The notes below the pieces were generated by a model. The model did not search any database. It had not been told where the DNA came from and saw nothing but the letters and a program-made list of their open reading frames with translations. A stretch of DNA of 64,000 bases from Hanleya hanleyi (Eukaryota > Mollusca > Polyplacophora > Lepidopleurida > Hanleyidae): NCBI GenBank assembly GCA_036873755.1, contig JAVTVY010018702.1, positions 1 through 64,000 on the forward strand. Direction: 5' to 3'. Position numbers and translations under genes: made by a program. Positions 12,353-23,410 of this stretch are shown here, in pieces (the stretch's first letter is position 1; every line of letters starts with the position of its first letter).

Positions 12353-13634
12353 ATGATTTTCATTGGGTTTAATTGCATATTTGTGATATTCTTGAGCAGT
12401 ATTTTCTGGGTGAATGGTTCGACTACATCAAGAAACATTGGATCATACTCGTCTCCGACATCCGAACCAATACCAGAGACCATACTAGAGACCAGTTCGC
12501 TCGCCGAACCCCAACCAGGATTAACACCAGACAGTACATCAGAGGGGTCTCTCGAGCCAACGTCGGAGCCAGAAAGTACGGTAGAGACCGGTTCTGTTGT
12601 GGAACCGGAGACACACCCAGAAACAAATGTCACAGCAGAACCTGTATCTGAGGTGTTCTCTGAGCCAACGTCGGAGCCAGAGGGGACAGTGGAACCAGGA
12701 TCCAGCGTGGAACCGGAGACAGAACCAGAAACGAACGTTGCAGCAGAGCCTGTATCTGAAGTGTTCTCTGAGCCAACGTCGGAGCCAGAGGGGACAGTGG
12801 AACCAGGATCCAGCGTGGAACCGGAGACAGAACCAGAAACGAACGTTGCAGCGGAGCCTGTATCTGAAGTGTTCTCTGAGCCAACGTCGAATCCAGAGGG
12901 GACAGTGGAACCAGGATCCAGCGTGGAGCCGGAGACAGAACCAGAAACGAACGTTGCAGCGGAGCCTGTATCTGAAGTGTTCTCTGAGCCAACGTCGAAG
13001 CCAGAGGGGACAGTGGAACCAGGATCCAGCGTGGAGCCGGAGACAGAACCAGAAACGAACGTTGCAGCGGAGCCTGTATCTGAAGTGTTCTCTGAGCCAA
13101 CGTCGAAGCCAGAGGGGACAGTGGAACCAGGATCCAATGTGGAACCGGAGACAGAACCAGAAACGAACGTTGCAGCGGAGCCTGTATCTGAAATGTTCTC
13201 TGTGCCAACGTCGAAGCCAGAGGGGACAGTGGAACCAGGATCCAATGTGGAACCGGAGACAGAACCAGAAACGAACGTTGCAGCGGAGCCTGTATCTGAA
13301 GTGTTCTCTGAGCCAACGTCGAAGCCAGAGGGGTCAGTGGAACCAGGATCTAGCGTGGAACCGGAGACAGAACCAGAAACGAACGTTGCAGCAGTGCCTG
13401 TATCTGAAGTGTTCTCTGAGCCAACGTCGGAGCCACAGGGGACGGTGGAAACAGGATCCAATGTGGAACCGGCGTCAGAACCAGAAACGAACGGCACAGC
13501 AGAGCCTATCTCCGAAAGTGTAGCGGAGCCCACCATGCAACCGGAACCGGCGAACATCCCTCAGTCGGAGACCAGGCCCTCCTCGGTGGAGATACTGGTA
13601 CCACCATCAGTCCTTGTGTTCGGCATCATATCAG
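12353..13634 (+). CDS. Host gene exon 1: signal peptide and 36-residue repeat stalk of a DUF4239 membrane protein
   Basis: The ATG opens with a classic hydrophobic signal peptide (residues 1-22, core FVIFLSSIFW). A Ser/Thr/Pro/Glu-rich spacer follows, then nine 36-residue repeats (residues 72-395; 12566-13537) of the pattern EPEGTVEPGSSVEPETEPET followed by NVAAEPVSEVFSEPTS. Lys and Cys are almost absent from the repeats, as in secreted mucin-like or acidic stalks. The exon ends in the first half of a transmembrane helix (VLVFGIIS) at tcag|gtcagt, leaving one base of a codon. Exon 2 supplies the other two bases and continues the helix. The open frame runs on to 13801 in the intron, but that tail is not repeat-like. 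The long antisense ORF is a composition shadow. The start is chosen because the signal peptide begins there. Exon chain is inference from phase and topology; no transcript is available. Confidence 0.82.
12566..13537 (+). repeat. 108-bp coding tandem repeat, nine units
   Basis: Nine in-frame 108-bp units encode 36 residues each. The inner six are nearly identical while the first and last two have diverged, the usual pattern of unequal exchange in an expanding coding minisatellite. Variation is mostly at single residues such as E/N/K before PEG and S/N in GS(S/N)VEP. Confidence 0.95.
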
Positions 13635-14239
13635 GTCAGTGTTTTCTCAAAAATAGTTCACATACGACATTAGCACAAATAAATAAACACTTTGGAAGTA
13701 TCAGGTTAAACACTGTCTTGAATCAAATTGAACACGACAATGACTCAAAACTACATGACACTTTGACAGTGTATACTTTAACACTTCTGTTCTTCATATG
13801 AATATTCACGGTGATCTGGTATCTAGTCCCTAATCCTGAATTATTTGATCATATATACATGGTCGTTTAGCTCGTTTCCGAGACTCAGTGTGCAGGTGAC
13901 CAGAAGACTTGGTTTGTCGATGTACTTGTAGTTATCGATGAATCTCGAACAATAAATTTTCAATAAAATTGGGGTTCCATGCATGCAGTCCTCCGTGTCA
14001 CGTGACCTTGATTAGAATCGTCCCTCCTTGCGCATGTTCTACTGGAGCACCACTGGGTTATTTTCTACAATAATACTTTCCAGATAGTCATAAAATAGAA
14101 GACCTAGTTTTAGAGTGACAACAATTTCTCTAGTTTAAGTACGCATATCTGTGTTTCACCTGAGGACATGTAGAATGCAGTTCATCGTCCAGAAGTAAAG
14201 AAATAAAATGGTTGGCTTCACAGTCGTCCATCAACCTGT

Positions 14240-15060
14240 AACCATCTGGGTCATCTATACGCGGTAAGACTGACCCTGGGATCGTGTGTATCCATTCTCA
14301 GCCTACTTTCGGCAACTGCAAGAGGGAATTTCCTGAAATCAATACCACGTGACTTCGTCAGCCAATCAGCTAAAGTCTACCGACGTATCCCCACATCCTC
14401 CCCACAGCGCACGCTCCATTTCACAGGCTCCATTATCCATCCCTGCCTCCAATAGCGGAAGTTGACCTTTACTACGTTGCTATGACGTATAGGGGAAACC
14501 ACACGTATGCACGGTTCAGTTTGAATCCGGCCGAACAACTCCTTCAGTTTTGCACATGAGCGAACTACTTTTCATATGCTCTGTCCAGATAAACAGGGGA
14601 AATGATCTCCAGATAATTCTTTTCAACGCTAGGTCAACAGAGGTATTATGCAGATCTGAAAAGTAATCGAAATATTCGGCAAACATCTATTTTATTATAT
14701 ATTATGTCACTTCCGGCGATGTGCGCGAAGGCCCCGAATCCGGTCCAAAAATCTGACTGGTTAGACCCCCAGCGAGGTGGTTGGTATCATGTGCTGCCCT
14801 ACTTGTTCAAAATTACAGATCTACAACGCCTCTTGGGTGATAGGAAAGTTATTCATACCTATATCTTTTGTAAGCCCAGGCAATATCTGTTTCCGGAGTG
14901 GTATGAAAACCTATAATTTATCAGATTTCTCCAATCTGTTCTCCGCCGGATGAAGGCCGAACAGAATCCGGTAAAGTACCGGATATCGCTCCGCGATAAT
15001 GGAGACACACGATTCGCAAGCCATCTTATGGATGACGAAGTGTACGCAAATGAGTCGTCC
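14240..15060 (+). repeat. Left arm of a large inverted repeat (partner 22290-22735)
   Basis: Segments such as 'gtaagactgaccctgggatc', 'ccacgtgacttcgtcagcc' and 'aaagtaccggatatcgctcc' recur as reverse complements in 22290-22735, in mirrored order. The left arm is longer, with extra sequence around 14400-14700. Both copies keep a short open peptide with QNPVKYRISLRDNGDTRF, so a degraded coding sequence inside the repeat family is possible, but I do not recognise it. Confidence 0.8.
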
Positions 15061-15886
15061 ATCATACAGAAATATACAATGTTTGACTTCAAATGTACAA
15101 TGTTTGGATTCAAAGGCGTATGGATGGCTTTTTCGAATACGCACACAAAGACTCCATCTCCTTAAAATCTGTCAAAAAATGAGTAAATATTATTACGTTA
15201 CCTGTATATGGCATCATGATTGCCAATTCTTGGCCCTGCCTATAAATAGCACGAAGATTTTTTCATACAAGAATGAAGATTCGACAAATATAGAAAGCAA
15301 CATTTTTCCAGAAGTATATCCCGACACTGCCCTCCATAAAACCTATTCCACTGATTACCCGGTCTGGCACAGATACTCCGTGACACTACCAGATTGAAGT
15401 GACTTTTGGTAACACGCATCTACATATCATATTTCTGGCATTTGTTTGTTCTTAAACAGTCTTTTTCAGTTTTACGTTGTTATCTTGAATTGATTGTAAT
15501 CAAATCGCATACTGCTATATGGATGAATAAAGTATAGTAATGTATTCATAATAGACCACGAATACATGGAATTTAGGAGAATCTTGAACATCCCATTATT
15601 ACAACCTGTATTGTCCCGGTTCTGTATCACCGTTTTGGAGAAGTTAAATCTTCCGTTACCTCTCTGCATGAAGATCAGAAATGCGCCAGAATATTTTAAA
15701 AGCTCAGAAATCGCAAAATTTCCCGGCTTGACTATACCCCTGTATCAGTTAGAGATGTTCACCAGAGGATCGATCGCTCCTTTCGTTCGACCTTGTTTAC
15801 TTCGTGGGGCATTTAAATTGACAATATATGTTTGGAATAAAATATATCGCTCCAAACATCTTTACGAAAAGTATCAAAATGCGTGA

Positions 15887-15960
15887 AATAAGGCATAGAA
15901 ATCCAAAATCTCCCTTACGATTATAGCATAGAAATCCAAAATCTCCCTTACGATTATAGC
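15887..15960. repeat. 36-bp direct duplication
   Basis: The phrase 'catagaaatccaaaatctcc' plus 'cttacgattatag' occurs twice back to back. Confidence 0.95.
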
Positions 15961-16219
15961 TTGATGATCTGTCAGTGAGCATTCCAATGGTTGTCAGATC
16001 GTTCTGGATGTTGAAATATAGGCATTTTTGTTGTTTGTTGTTTCGGTTATGGGCTAAGGCACTCGCAAACTGATGATTTATTAATCCCATACTGATATTC
16101 CAGAACAATAAAGACTGCTGGTATGTAGTATATGTCGGGTATGTATCATCTTCACGTGTCAGATTAAATACTTCACTAACGTTTCCTTCGACTTGGGTAT
16201 TTGATGATGGGTACCCCAA

Positions 16220-16488
16220 GCTAATAGGGGCCCCGTGGGGTTTCCGGGGATTGACCTGGGATGTCGTTGTGCACACCGCAGGTCATGGTAAGCATAGGCC
16301 TCAGCTCCTCAGACAGCTTATCGTAAGAGGCGACTAACTGAGGCACCCGTGGGGTTCCCGGGTGTGAAAAGGAATAGGACCCCACCCGTGTGGTTCCCGG
16401 GGGTGAAAAGGAACTGGACCCAACGTCGTGATATGACTGAAATATAGTTGAAAGCGACGTTAAATCATATTCACTCACTCACCGCTTA
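16220..16488. repeat. Gastropod SINE-like repeat
   Basis: Contains 'cttatcgtaagaggcgacta', repeated 'cacccgtggggttcccggg' segments and ends in 'aaagcgacgttaaatcatat' and 'cactcactcacc'. This is the same tail type as the modules at 3785-3955 and 54085-54240, with a different head. Classification is from family style. Confidence 0.65.
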
Positions 16489-17019
16489 TAGGGTATATAG
16501 GCATATATACCCGGTGTGACTGCATACCGGTATAGTCTTTCATTTATTTTTATTTTTTTTATTTTTGCTAGAATATATGAATAATAAATCATCAATTTGC
16601 GAAAGCGTAAGATTGTGGTAATGACGTGGATATTAACCCAGTTATAGTCAATAATATGACGTTTCCTTTTCGGTCTCTTTGTACATAAGAGGGAGCAGAT
16701 TTGTTTGCCCTTTTCGCATATAGACCGTTCTTTGATATCTGATCTGACATACTGATAGATATAGCAAGTAAACACATTGTGACAACGTAAACAACATGAT
16801 GTTTAGTTGGACTCATCTTATATTTCACAAAGATAACATCCATGATCAGTACAAGATAAACAGTAAACAAAGAATCATGCCAACAATAAGATACTATTTG
16901 CTAAAATGCTAAATCATTATCTCTGTATTTCTTATATCAGACTTTTCAACTTCCGGATCACGTATAGTAGGCCTTTAGTATCATCCACACTTCAAGTTGG
17001 TATTCGCAGTTCAGCTCAA

Positions 17020-17260
17020 ACTGTGAAACAATGTCACAATATGACAAAACGCGTTAACACTGCATGCAAAGTCAACGCGTTTTGTCACAACTGTTACATT
17101 GTATTACAATTGAGACAAAGAGGGTTAGCACGGTTTTGCAGAGCCAACGTGTTTTGTCGTCATTGTGACAAAATGCAAAAAAAACAAAAAAACAAAAACG
17201 CGTTGCAGCAGCATCTCGTATTGTCTTAACTTTGGACAAAACGCGTTGACATGTTGCATG
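17020..17260. repeat. Degenerate repeats of a 'gacaaaacgcgtt' word in both orientations
   Basis: The word gacaaaacgcgtt and its complement aacgcgttttgtc occur near 17041, 17075, 17143 and 17235, with related copies at 18192 and 18281. Spacing is irregular, about 30-90 bp. The arrangement resembles clustered transposase-binding sites or an old inverted-repeat element, without proof of either. Confidence 0.6.
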
Positions 17261-17321
17261 TCGAACAGCAGCAACTACAAGGAACCCGAATCATCTACGT
17301 ATGCGAAATCTTGGAGGCATT

Positions 17322-17407
17322 CATCTTCATTTTATCAAGCCAATTTCTACGTTCCCACTTCAGATTCGAAGTGGGAACGTAGAAATTGGCTTGATAAAAT
17401 GAAGATG
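17322..17407. repeat. Perfect palindrome, 40-bp arms
   Basis: Arms 17322-17361 and 17368-17407 are exact reverse complements with a 6-nt loop (agattc). The word ggcatt abuts the left arm and lies three bases beyond the right arm, a possible but imperfect target duplication. Confidence 0.95.
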
Positions 17408-18448
17408 GATGGCATTTGGGACACCAAAGTTATCTGCATATCAGAGAGTAACCTTGTAATCAACTGGGGATCAAGTTGCAGTGGCGTAGGAAGATGATAT
17501 GACCTGGGACGGGTGGGAGCGGGGGCAGGGCGGAAGGGGGGCAGGGCGGAAGGGGGGCAGCGGGGATGTCTCCAGATTCTATCATAGCCATACGGGCCAA
17601 AGGCGCGTCACAGTCTAGGATAGTATTCTGAATTTCTATAGTACATTTCCGTGATATGCATCATCTCTATAGTCATGGTTTGTCTGACAAATCCGATCCA
17701 TGACAAGACGAATTCGTCAGGATTAAGATCAGTCTTTTATTAATAGACTTTCCGAACAGCCTTCGTGACCTCATGACCTTTGAATACGCCCATATTTGAA
17801 AAATTAGAAGCCAGCAATTTGTCGTATATCTCATCCCCTTTGAACTGCGATTAACCGTTGTTGTTTTGAATGGAGAGTACACAAAGCGACCGTTCCACAA
17901 CGTATTCCCATTTTAAAGTCGGTTTGTCGGTGAACCCGGCGAAGCACGCTTTAACGCCGTCCGATCATTGGCTGTTACTTTAAACTGTTTGTTCGAGTAA
18001 TAACTGTACTGCCCCAATCTGAGTGCAGGGGCTGGTACGGAGTATACAAACCTGCATTATGGAGGATGGTGATCTGAAGCATTTTCAGAGGTTTCAGAAC
18101 ATTTACATAATTTCCATGCTTCGCCGTGTGGAAACTATACTACAGCAGCAGTTGTCGAGATGTCGATCTCAAACCTGTTCATCTATGAACTTGTGACACA
18201 ACGCGTTGACTCATTTTGGCGTAATTGTGAAAAATGCAAAGAGTTGTGGAAAAAAAGGGTAGCTCTGCATTCAGTGCTAAGGCGTTTTGTCACGTTATGA
18301 CCAAATGCGAAAGGACCTTGTATCTTTACACGGGTAAATGGCCCCTGCTCAGGTGCAATACAGAAGTACCAAAATAGAACACTTCCACTACAAAAATTTG
18401 TTCAAATGGCATGAAGTATAATATTATATTGTATACTTAGAAAAATTT

Positions 18449-18771
18449 CAAGGCACTGAGTCTCATGATTCTTGAGTAACGAGGCCCGTAAAGTTGTTCA
18501 TTCGTGTAAAATACTTGATTCTGAGGTAAAAACAATTCGTATTGTTCTCTGTAAACATATGAAGATAAACGATACCCAGAACCAGATTTGTCCACGACTA
18601 CGTATTGGAACAGCGAGTATGCTGTATCAAGCCGGTTCTGGTTATCGTTTATCTTTATATGTTTGAAGAAAGAAATATGAGGTGTTTTCGCTTCAAAATT
18701 GGCGATTTTGCACGAATGCACTACTTCACGGCCCTGTTATTCGAGAATGATGGAACTCAGTGCCTTGAAAC
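18449..18771. repeat. Long imperfect hairpin, ~150-bp arms
   Basis: The left arm (from 'aaggcactgagtctcatgat') pairs with a right arm ending 'gatggaactcagtgcctt', and the centre pairs 'agataaacgatacccagaac' with 'gttctggttatcgtttatct'. Arms are roughly 75-80% complementary. This is a foldback or MITE structure without coding capacity. Confidence 0.85.
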
Positions 18772-18964
18772 GTATTGTATTTCATGCCAACTGAACAATT
18801 TCTTTCATATGCAATATTTTATTTTTGGCACTTCTACCGCTTCTTTTCTAAACATACATGGTCTTTTGTGACGAAGCGCGTTACAAGTACCCTCGTAACA
18901 CAACACCAGAATCTGTTGTAAAAGGAAAGATAGGAAATGAGGTCCCACTCAGGAATTTTTTTGC

Positions 18965-19350
18965 TGATTTACAACTCGGGTTAGACACATTTTTTTCCTA
19001 CGAAGTAGGCTACCATTCGAAAATAGTCCGGTAGTCAGTCAGTCAGTCAGTGAGTCCATCCGAATCCTTTCGTCGACGAAATAAGGAGAACCGTTGACAT
19101 TAGAACCTTGATTTTTTTGCATGAATGTGCATTAGGGGACTGTTACCAGCAAGTTCTGAGGTGACCTACTTTTGATAAAAAAATTCTGTGATTTTTGATG
19201 AAAATCACTGGTGATTCTGACTTGGGCAGTGCCCATCTTAATACAGGCAGGATTTTAACTTGGGGCGGGGGGATTTACAAGAGTTCAGTGAGTGTCGGTG
19301 TCCTAATGCCTACCCTACTTCGTAGGTCCTGTGACGTTAGTCACACTGCT
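18965..19350. repeat. Dispersed repeat, copy 2 of the 8.3-9.0 kb family
   Basis: Shares 'gtgcattaggggactgtt', 'gaggtgacctacttttgat' and 'cctacttcgtaggtcctgtg' with 8340-8960 but lacks the internal tandem units. A gtcagtcagtcagtcagt microsatellite lies at 19033-19053. Confidence 0.8.
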
Positions 19351-19592
19351 CATGTCTCAAGAGAAACATATAAAAAGAGAGATTGTTTCCTGGGACATTC
19401 TTTCCTTTCACATCTGTAGCAATCTCCCAGTAAGGCTGGAGTAACCTCGTTATATGCTCTGTCAAGTTTTCGTCGAGGAACGAAGGAAAGTAAATATGTA
19501 TGGAAAATGTATTTGAAGAGATGTACAGACGGTAAACCTGGAGCTATCCAAGTACGAAAAACAACACTTTTGTGGAATAATGTCTGGAACAT

Positions 19593-19635
19593 TTAAAGCC
19601 TGACCGGTTTCGATCCTTGTGCAATCTCATCCGAG
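19593..19635 (-). ncRNA. Degenerate hammerhead motif
   Basis: Read on the - strand the segment keeps the CGAAACCGGTC part and flanking helix I sequences. The catalytic CTGATGAG is CGGATGAG and helix II is interrupted. A change of the conserved U in CUGAUGA normally abolishes cleavage, so this is probably an inactive copy of the motif at 20150-20203. Confidence 0.55.
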
Positions 19636-19667
19636 ACTGCAAGAGTTGGATTTGGCGTATTTATACT

Positions 19668-19790
19668 AAGACGGCCACAGGTGTTTGGCAAGTTAATTAG
19701 CTGGGGGGTATCGTCAACAATAGATTGGACCGATCTATTGTTGACGATACCCCCCAGCTAATTAACTTGCCAAACACCTGTGAAGACGGC
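19668..19790. mobile_element. 107-bp perfect palindrome with 8-bp target duplication
   Basis: Arms 19676-19725 and 19733-19782 are exact 50-bp reverse complements with a 7-nt loop. The word aagacggc stands immediately outside both ends (19668-19675 and 19783-19790). An exact 8-bp direct repeat abutting a perfect inverted repeat is the signature of a hAT- or P-type MITE insertion. The arms' lack of any mismatch suggests recent insertion or gene-conversion-like homogenisation. Confidence 0.85.
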
Positions 19791-20149
19791 TGTCGACGGC
19801 TGAATGACGCGTGTTGGTCGATATATGGCTGTTGTTGGCCGGTGTTGGAAGGTAGTTGGCAGGTGCTGGGCAATATTTGGCTTGTATTTGGCCGCTATTT
19901 GGCCGATGTATGTAGGTAAATAACGTATGTTGGCCGGTGGTTGTCCGATGATGATAACTAAGGGGTGGCAACCGTCCGTCGGCCGTTATGTGTACCTGCA
20001 TTCGTGTATAATAGGTGATGGCGTCGGCCGGCACTATATTTCAGTGTGCTGTTTGTCACCCGTGTCAGCCTGTTGCCGACTGATAAAACAAGATAAACAA
20101 TGGAAAACCTCATTCATTGGCCGATCGCCGTCTTACAAACAAACCCAAA

Positions 20150-20203
20150 TCTTGCAGTCTCTGATGAGATCCCAATAGGATCGAAACCGGTCGGGCTTTA
20201 AGA
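20150..20203 (+). ncRNA. Hammerhead ribozyme, minimal helix III type
   Basis: The core reads CTGATGAG, then helix II ATCC/GGAT around loop CAATA, then CGAAAC. Helix III is ACC/GGT without a loop, followed by C at the expected GUC cleavage triplet (cut after 20192). Helix I forms between TCTTGCAGTCT (20150-20160) and GGGCTTTAAGA (20193-20203): ten of eleven positions pair, counting G-U, with one C/U mismatch. All core nucleotides are present. Such short helix III versions usually cleave as dimers and are typical of Penelope-like elements and retrozymes. Activity is not shown. Confidence 0.8.
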
Positions 20204-20697
20204 AGTTTCCAGTCCAAGACATTACTGCACAAAAGTTTCGTTTTTCGTTTCGTATAGGACATCTGAGGTAGCTCTGGGTTTACCGAAGTAACGTTTAAAC
20301 ATCTCTTCAAATAATGTACGGTATGGAAAATGTACCCAACTTTCGCGAAAGTCGGTCAAAGGTATCCACGAGTGCTTTAAATGGAATGTCTCGAAAGCAA
20401 AAGCAACGTCGTCTTCTTCAAACCACCTTGAATCCTGCAACATCTGGTTTGATGACGCCGTTCCTTCCATTTTGATATATATGTCTACATAGGCCGAAAT
20501 ATATCGGAATAATGGAAGTCAATATACATGATATCCAACTTTTTTATTTTCGAGATATACACATTCTTCTGGTATATGTTGACGTCACCTCCTTTTCCCG
20601 AGGTATCTCATGGCGCTGTTTCAGAGATATCTGTTCTATTCAACTTACTGTATCAGTTTGTTAGGACGACCCAGTCGTCACCACAAACTGTGAAAAG

Positions 20698-21024
20698 TAC
20701 GGAGCCGTAAAAGGGACATGCTCCGATCCGCACTTATATTAACTGCGACCCCCAGTTAGTAAGTGCGGGTCGCAGTTAATAACTGGGAGTCGCAGTTAAT
20801 AAGTGCGGATCGGAGCATGTCCCTTTTACGGCTCCGTATAAAAGGGACATGCTCCGATTAACTGCGACCCCCAGTTATTAACTGCGACCCGCCCGCACTT
20901 ATTAACTGCGACCCTCATTTATTAACTGCGACCCGCACTTACTAACTGAGGGTCGCAGTTAGTAAGTGTGGGTCGCAGTTATTAACTGGGAATATACTTC
21001 CGATGTCCCTTTTACGGCTCCGTA
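20698..21024. repeat. Two abutting hairpins sharing one end, filled with 'aactgcgaccc' words
   Basis: The end word tacggagccgtaaaaggga begins at 20698 and its complement ends at 20838. A second unit starts within that end (tacggctccgta, 20827-20838) and closes with the same end word at 21013-21024. The interiors alternate 'ttaactgcgaccc' and 'gggtcgcagttaa' with 'gcacttatt' spacers in both orientations. It looks like two inverted-repeat elements joined end to end, or one element that duplicated by sharing a terminus. Confidence 0.85.
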
Positions 21025-22289
21025 GAAAAGAAACTACAGGTTTACTCCTGTTATTCACAAGTTCGTGTTACAACACACGGTGTGTTTGAAAATGAACACA
21101 GTTTTGTGTAAAAAAATAACAGCTGATCTTCTCGCATGTCTCGTGAAGGATGGTTTACAGAAACATTATTATGATTTTGAACAGTACTATATGCACGAGA
21201 TGAAAGTTCGTTATAATCAACGATGCTTTTCAAATATATATGTGTTTTTTTTTACCTACCAGTAACATCGTTATTGATTGACCTGTGTACTAATACCACT
21301 TGATAATGGACTGCTAACACACAAAAAAATCGATGAAAAGTTGATAGAGAAGAATTATTTGATATCCATTCAAGAAATATCAAAGGTTCCTTGGACATTA
21401 TTGAACATAGAAATATTGCTGTATTTCAGTATGCACGTCACCGATTACTATGTGAGCATCTACCTGATCGTATTGACTTGGCGACTTAGGTGCCTAAGAT
21501 GTTTTAGATCGCACAATAAATACCTCATCAGCTTGCATCCCTCCAGTTTCATTTGCCGGAAATTGTATACGGTATTGCGTGACTGAGGCGATGTTGGGCT
21601 GTTATGAGACGTCATGTCAAGGGTCAAAGGGTCAGACATATTTGAACACAGTTCTTCTATTATTATCGACCGGGTTCGTATTTCAATAATAGCTTCGATG
21701 TTTGACTTTCCTTTCTTCGAATCTCGTCGAAGAAGCGATGGAGTTAGTTAATTCCAAGCTGTTGTCCAACACTCCTTAAAACCAGCACTAGAAAAAAACA
21801 AGTTCTCTGTAGTGTGGGGCTTGGCTTTGTCCTGTACAACCTTTTATTCCATCAAAACAGAATACGATGAAATCAAAGAGTGACACATTGTCACATTGAC
21901 TGTATGTGTACATGTATTAGTATCCGTATACATCGCTATCGAACTGTACCTTTATTCATCTGTAGTGTCATCGCACTTGCTGCACGCGAAAATTGTAGCA
22001 GTGTTGTATTAAAATGCATATTCACTCATAAGAACAGTGCAAGTAGTATATAAAAGATCCATATCTTAGCATTTGGGGTAGGTGTGGAGAAAATGAGGCG
22101 TTTGGGAGGCGTCATCACGTCACGGACCTTTGGTTGCTATGGTAACGTGCAGAGGGGATTTGGGGTCACGTGATAAGCTGGGTGGAGGGAATAAATAGGA
22201 CTCGAATGGGTCTAGGTGGGCTAATATGGGCCCTAAGGGGTCGGGTGGGGTGTCAACTTGTAGCGCTCGTCGAGGTCGGTCACGCGATG

Positions 22290-22735
22290 TGTCATTTGCG
22301 TACACTTCGCCATCCATAAGATGGCTTGCGAATCGTGTGTCTCCATTATCGCGGAGCGATATCCAGTACTTTACCGGATTCTGTTCGACCTTCATCCGGC
22401 GGAGAACAGACCCGAGAAATCTGATAAATTACAGGGTTTCATACCACTTCTGAAACAGATATTGCCTGGGCTTACAAAATATATAGGTATGTAAAACTTT
22501 CGTATCATCCAAGAGGTGTGGTGGATCTGAAATTTTGAACAAGTAGTTCATCACATGACTCGAAAATGGCGAGTTACGTTGGGGTTACGTCGGTAGATTT
22601 TTGCTGATTGGCTGACGAAATCACGTGGTATTGATTTATGGAAATTCCCTCCTGCAGTTGCCGAAAGTAGGCAACATGCATACACACGATCCCAGGGTCA
22701 GTCTTACCGCGTATAGATGACCGAGATGGTTACAG
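22290..22735 (-). repeat. Right arm of the large inverted repeat (partner 14240-15060)
   Basis: Reverse-complement copy of parts of 14240-15060, including 'ggagcgatatccagtacttt', 'ctgacgaaatcacgtggtat' and 'cgatcccagggtcagtctta'. The two arms enclose about 7.2 kb containing no transposase. It may be two independent insertions or one foldback element enlarged by later insertions. Confidence 0.8.
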
Positions 22736-22839
22736 GTTGGCGATGTGTGAGATAGATGCAAAACTATAATTTTTCCTGAAAAAAACGAAAATGCGGAAAA
22801 AATACTTTAGACCCCAAAATGTGAGAACCGAGTCTATGT

Positions 22840-23410
22840 GGATCGTGAGTCTACATTGAAACGCTGGTTGTTTGGGCCGGGAATGATCTCATGGTGCGCA
22901 TCTACGAAGTCGAAGCGTTATAGCAAAACCAACCGTTTTAGGTACGCAGGGGACGAATTTGACCGATTGAAGGACCATTCTTGCTCTAAATGGGTCGTAC
23001 AGGGTGTCATATTGAAGCGCACGTGAAGTAGACTACGACTGGGGTAGTTTGGATCAGAACTGGCGTTTGGGTGGGCATGGGCAGTCGCAGCGTACTATCG
23101 AAAGCGGCAATTTGGGGGGTGCGCAGGCGCGTCTTTGTGCGATTGAGAGATCATTCTTGATCCTAATGGTCCGTAGAATGTGCCATATTGAAGCGTTCGA
23201 GGAGTAGACTATTTTTGGGGCGGATTGGACCGCAAATGACGTCATGGTGCGCAATATGCAGTCGAGGCGTTGTTGGGGTGCGGGCATTATTGGGGTGCGT
23301 AGGGGCGTGTTTGGGTGAGATAGGGACCATCCTTGGCCCAGACAATGTCTTGAAGCTGTCGGTGTGTAGGCCTCACTCTGGACCGAAAGTGGCATCATGG
23401 CGCGCATGCG
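22840..23410. repeat. Degenerate tandem repeat, ~165-bp unit, ~4 copies
   Basis: Units begin around 'attgaagcg' (22855, 23010, 23190, 23350) and contain 'catggtgcgca' and 'tgcagtcgaagcg'-like words. Copies are strongly diverged. The last unit is cut by the reverse transcriptase fragment starting near 23408. Confidence 0.6.

Larger units (their letters stand above)
19470..20345. mobile_element. Inverted pair of ~170-190 bp segments carrying hammerhead motifs
   Basis: The reverse complement of 19470-19640 matches 20150-20345: 'cttgcagtct', 'gatcgaaaccggtc', 'ggctttaa', then 'gtttaccg' and 'acatctcttcaaat'. Both arms carry a hammerhead-type motif. Short hammerhead motifs with a minimal helix III are known from terminal repeats of Penelope-like retroelements and from retrozymes, so degraded termini of such an element are plausible. 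No reverse transcriptase is visible between the arms, which are separated by about 500 bp including the palindrome at 19676-19782. Confidence 0.6.

Noticed and set aside
12268..13557. 429-codon antisense ORF over the repeat stalk, and further long frames at 12597-13523 and 12630-13316
   Set aside because: They exist because the 108-bp unit is a multiple of three and lacks stops in several frames. Only the + frame from 12353 has a signal peptide, a membrane helix and a phase-matched next exon.
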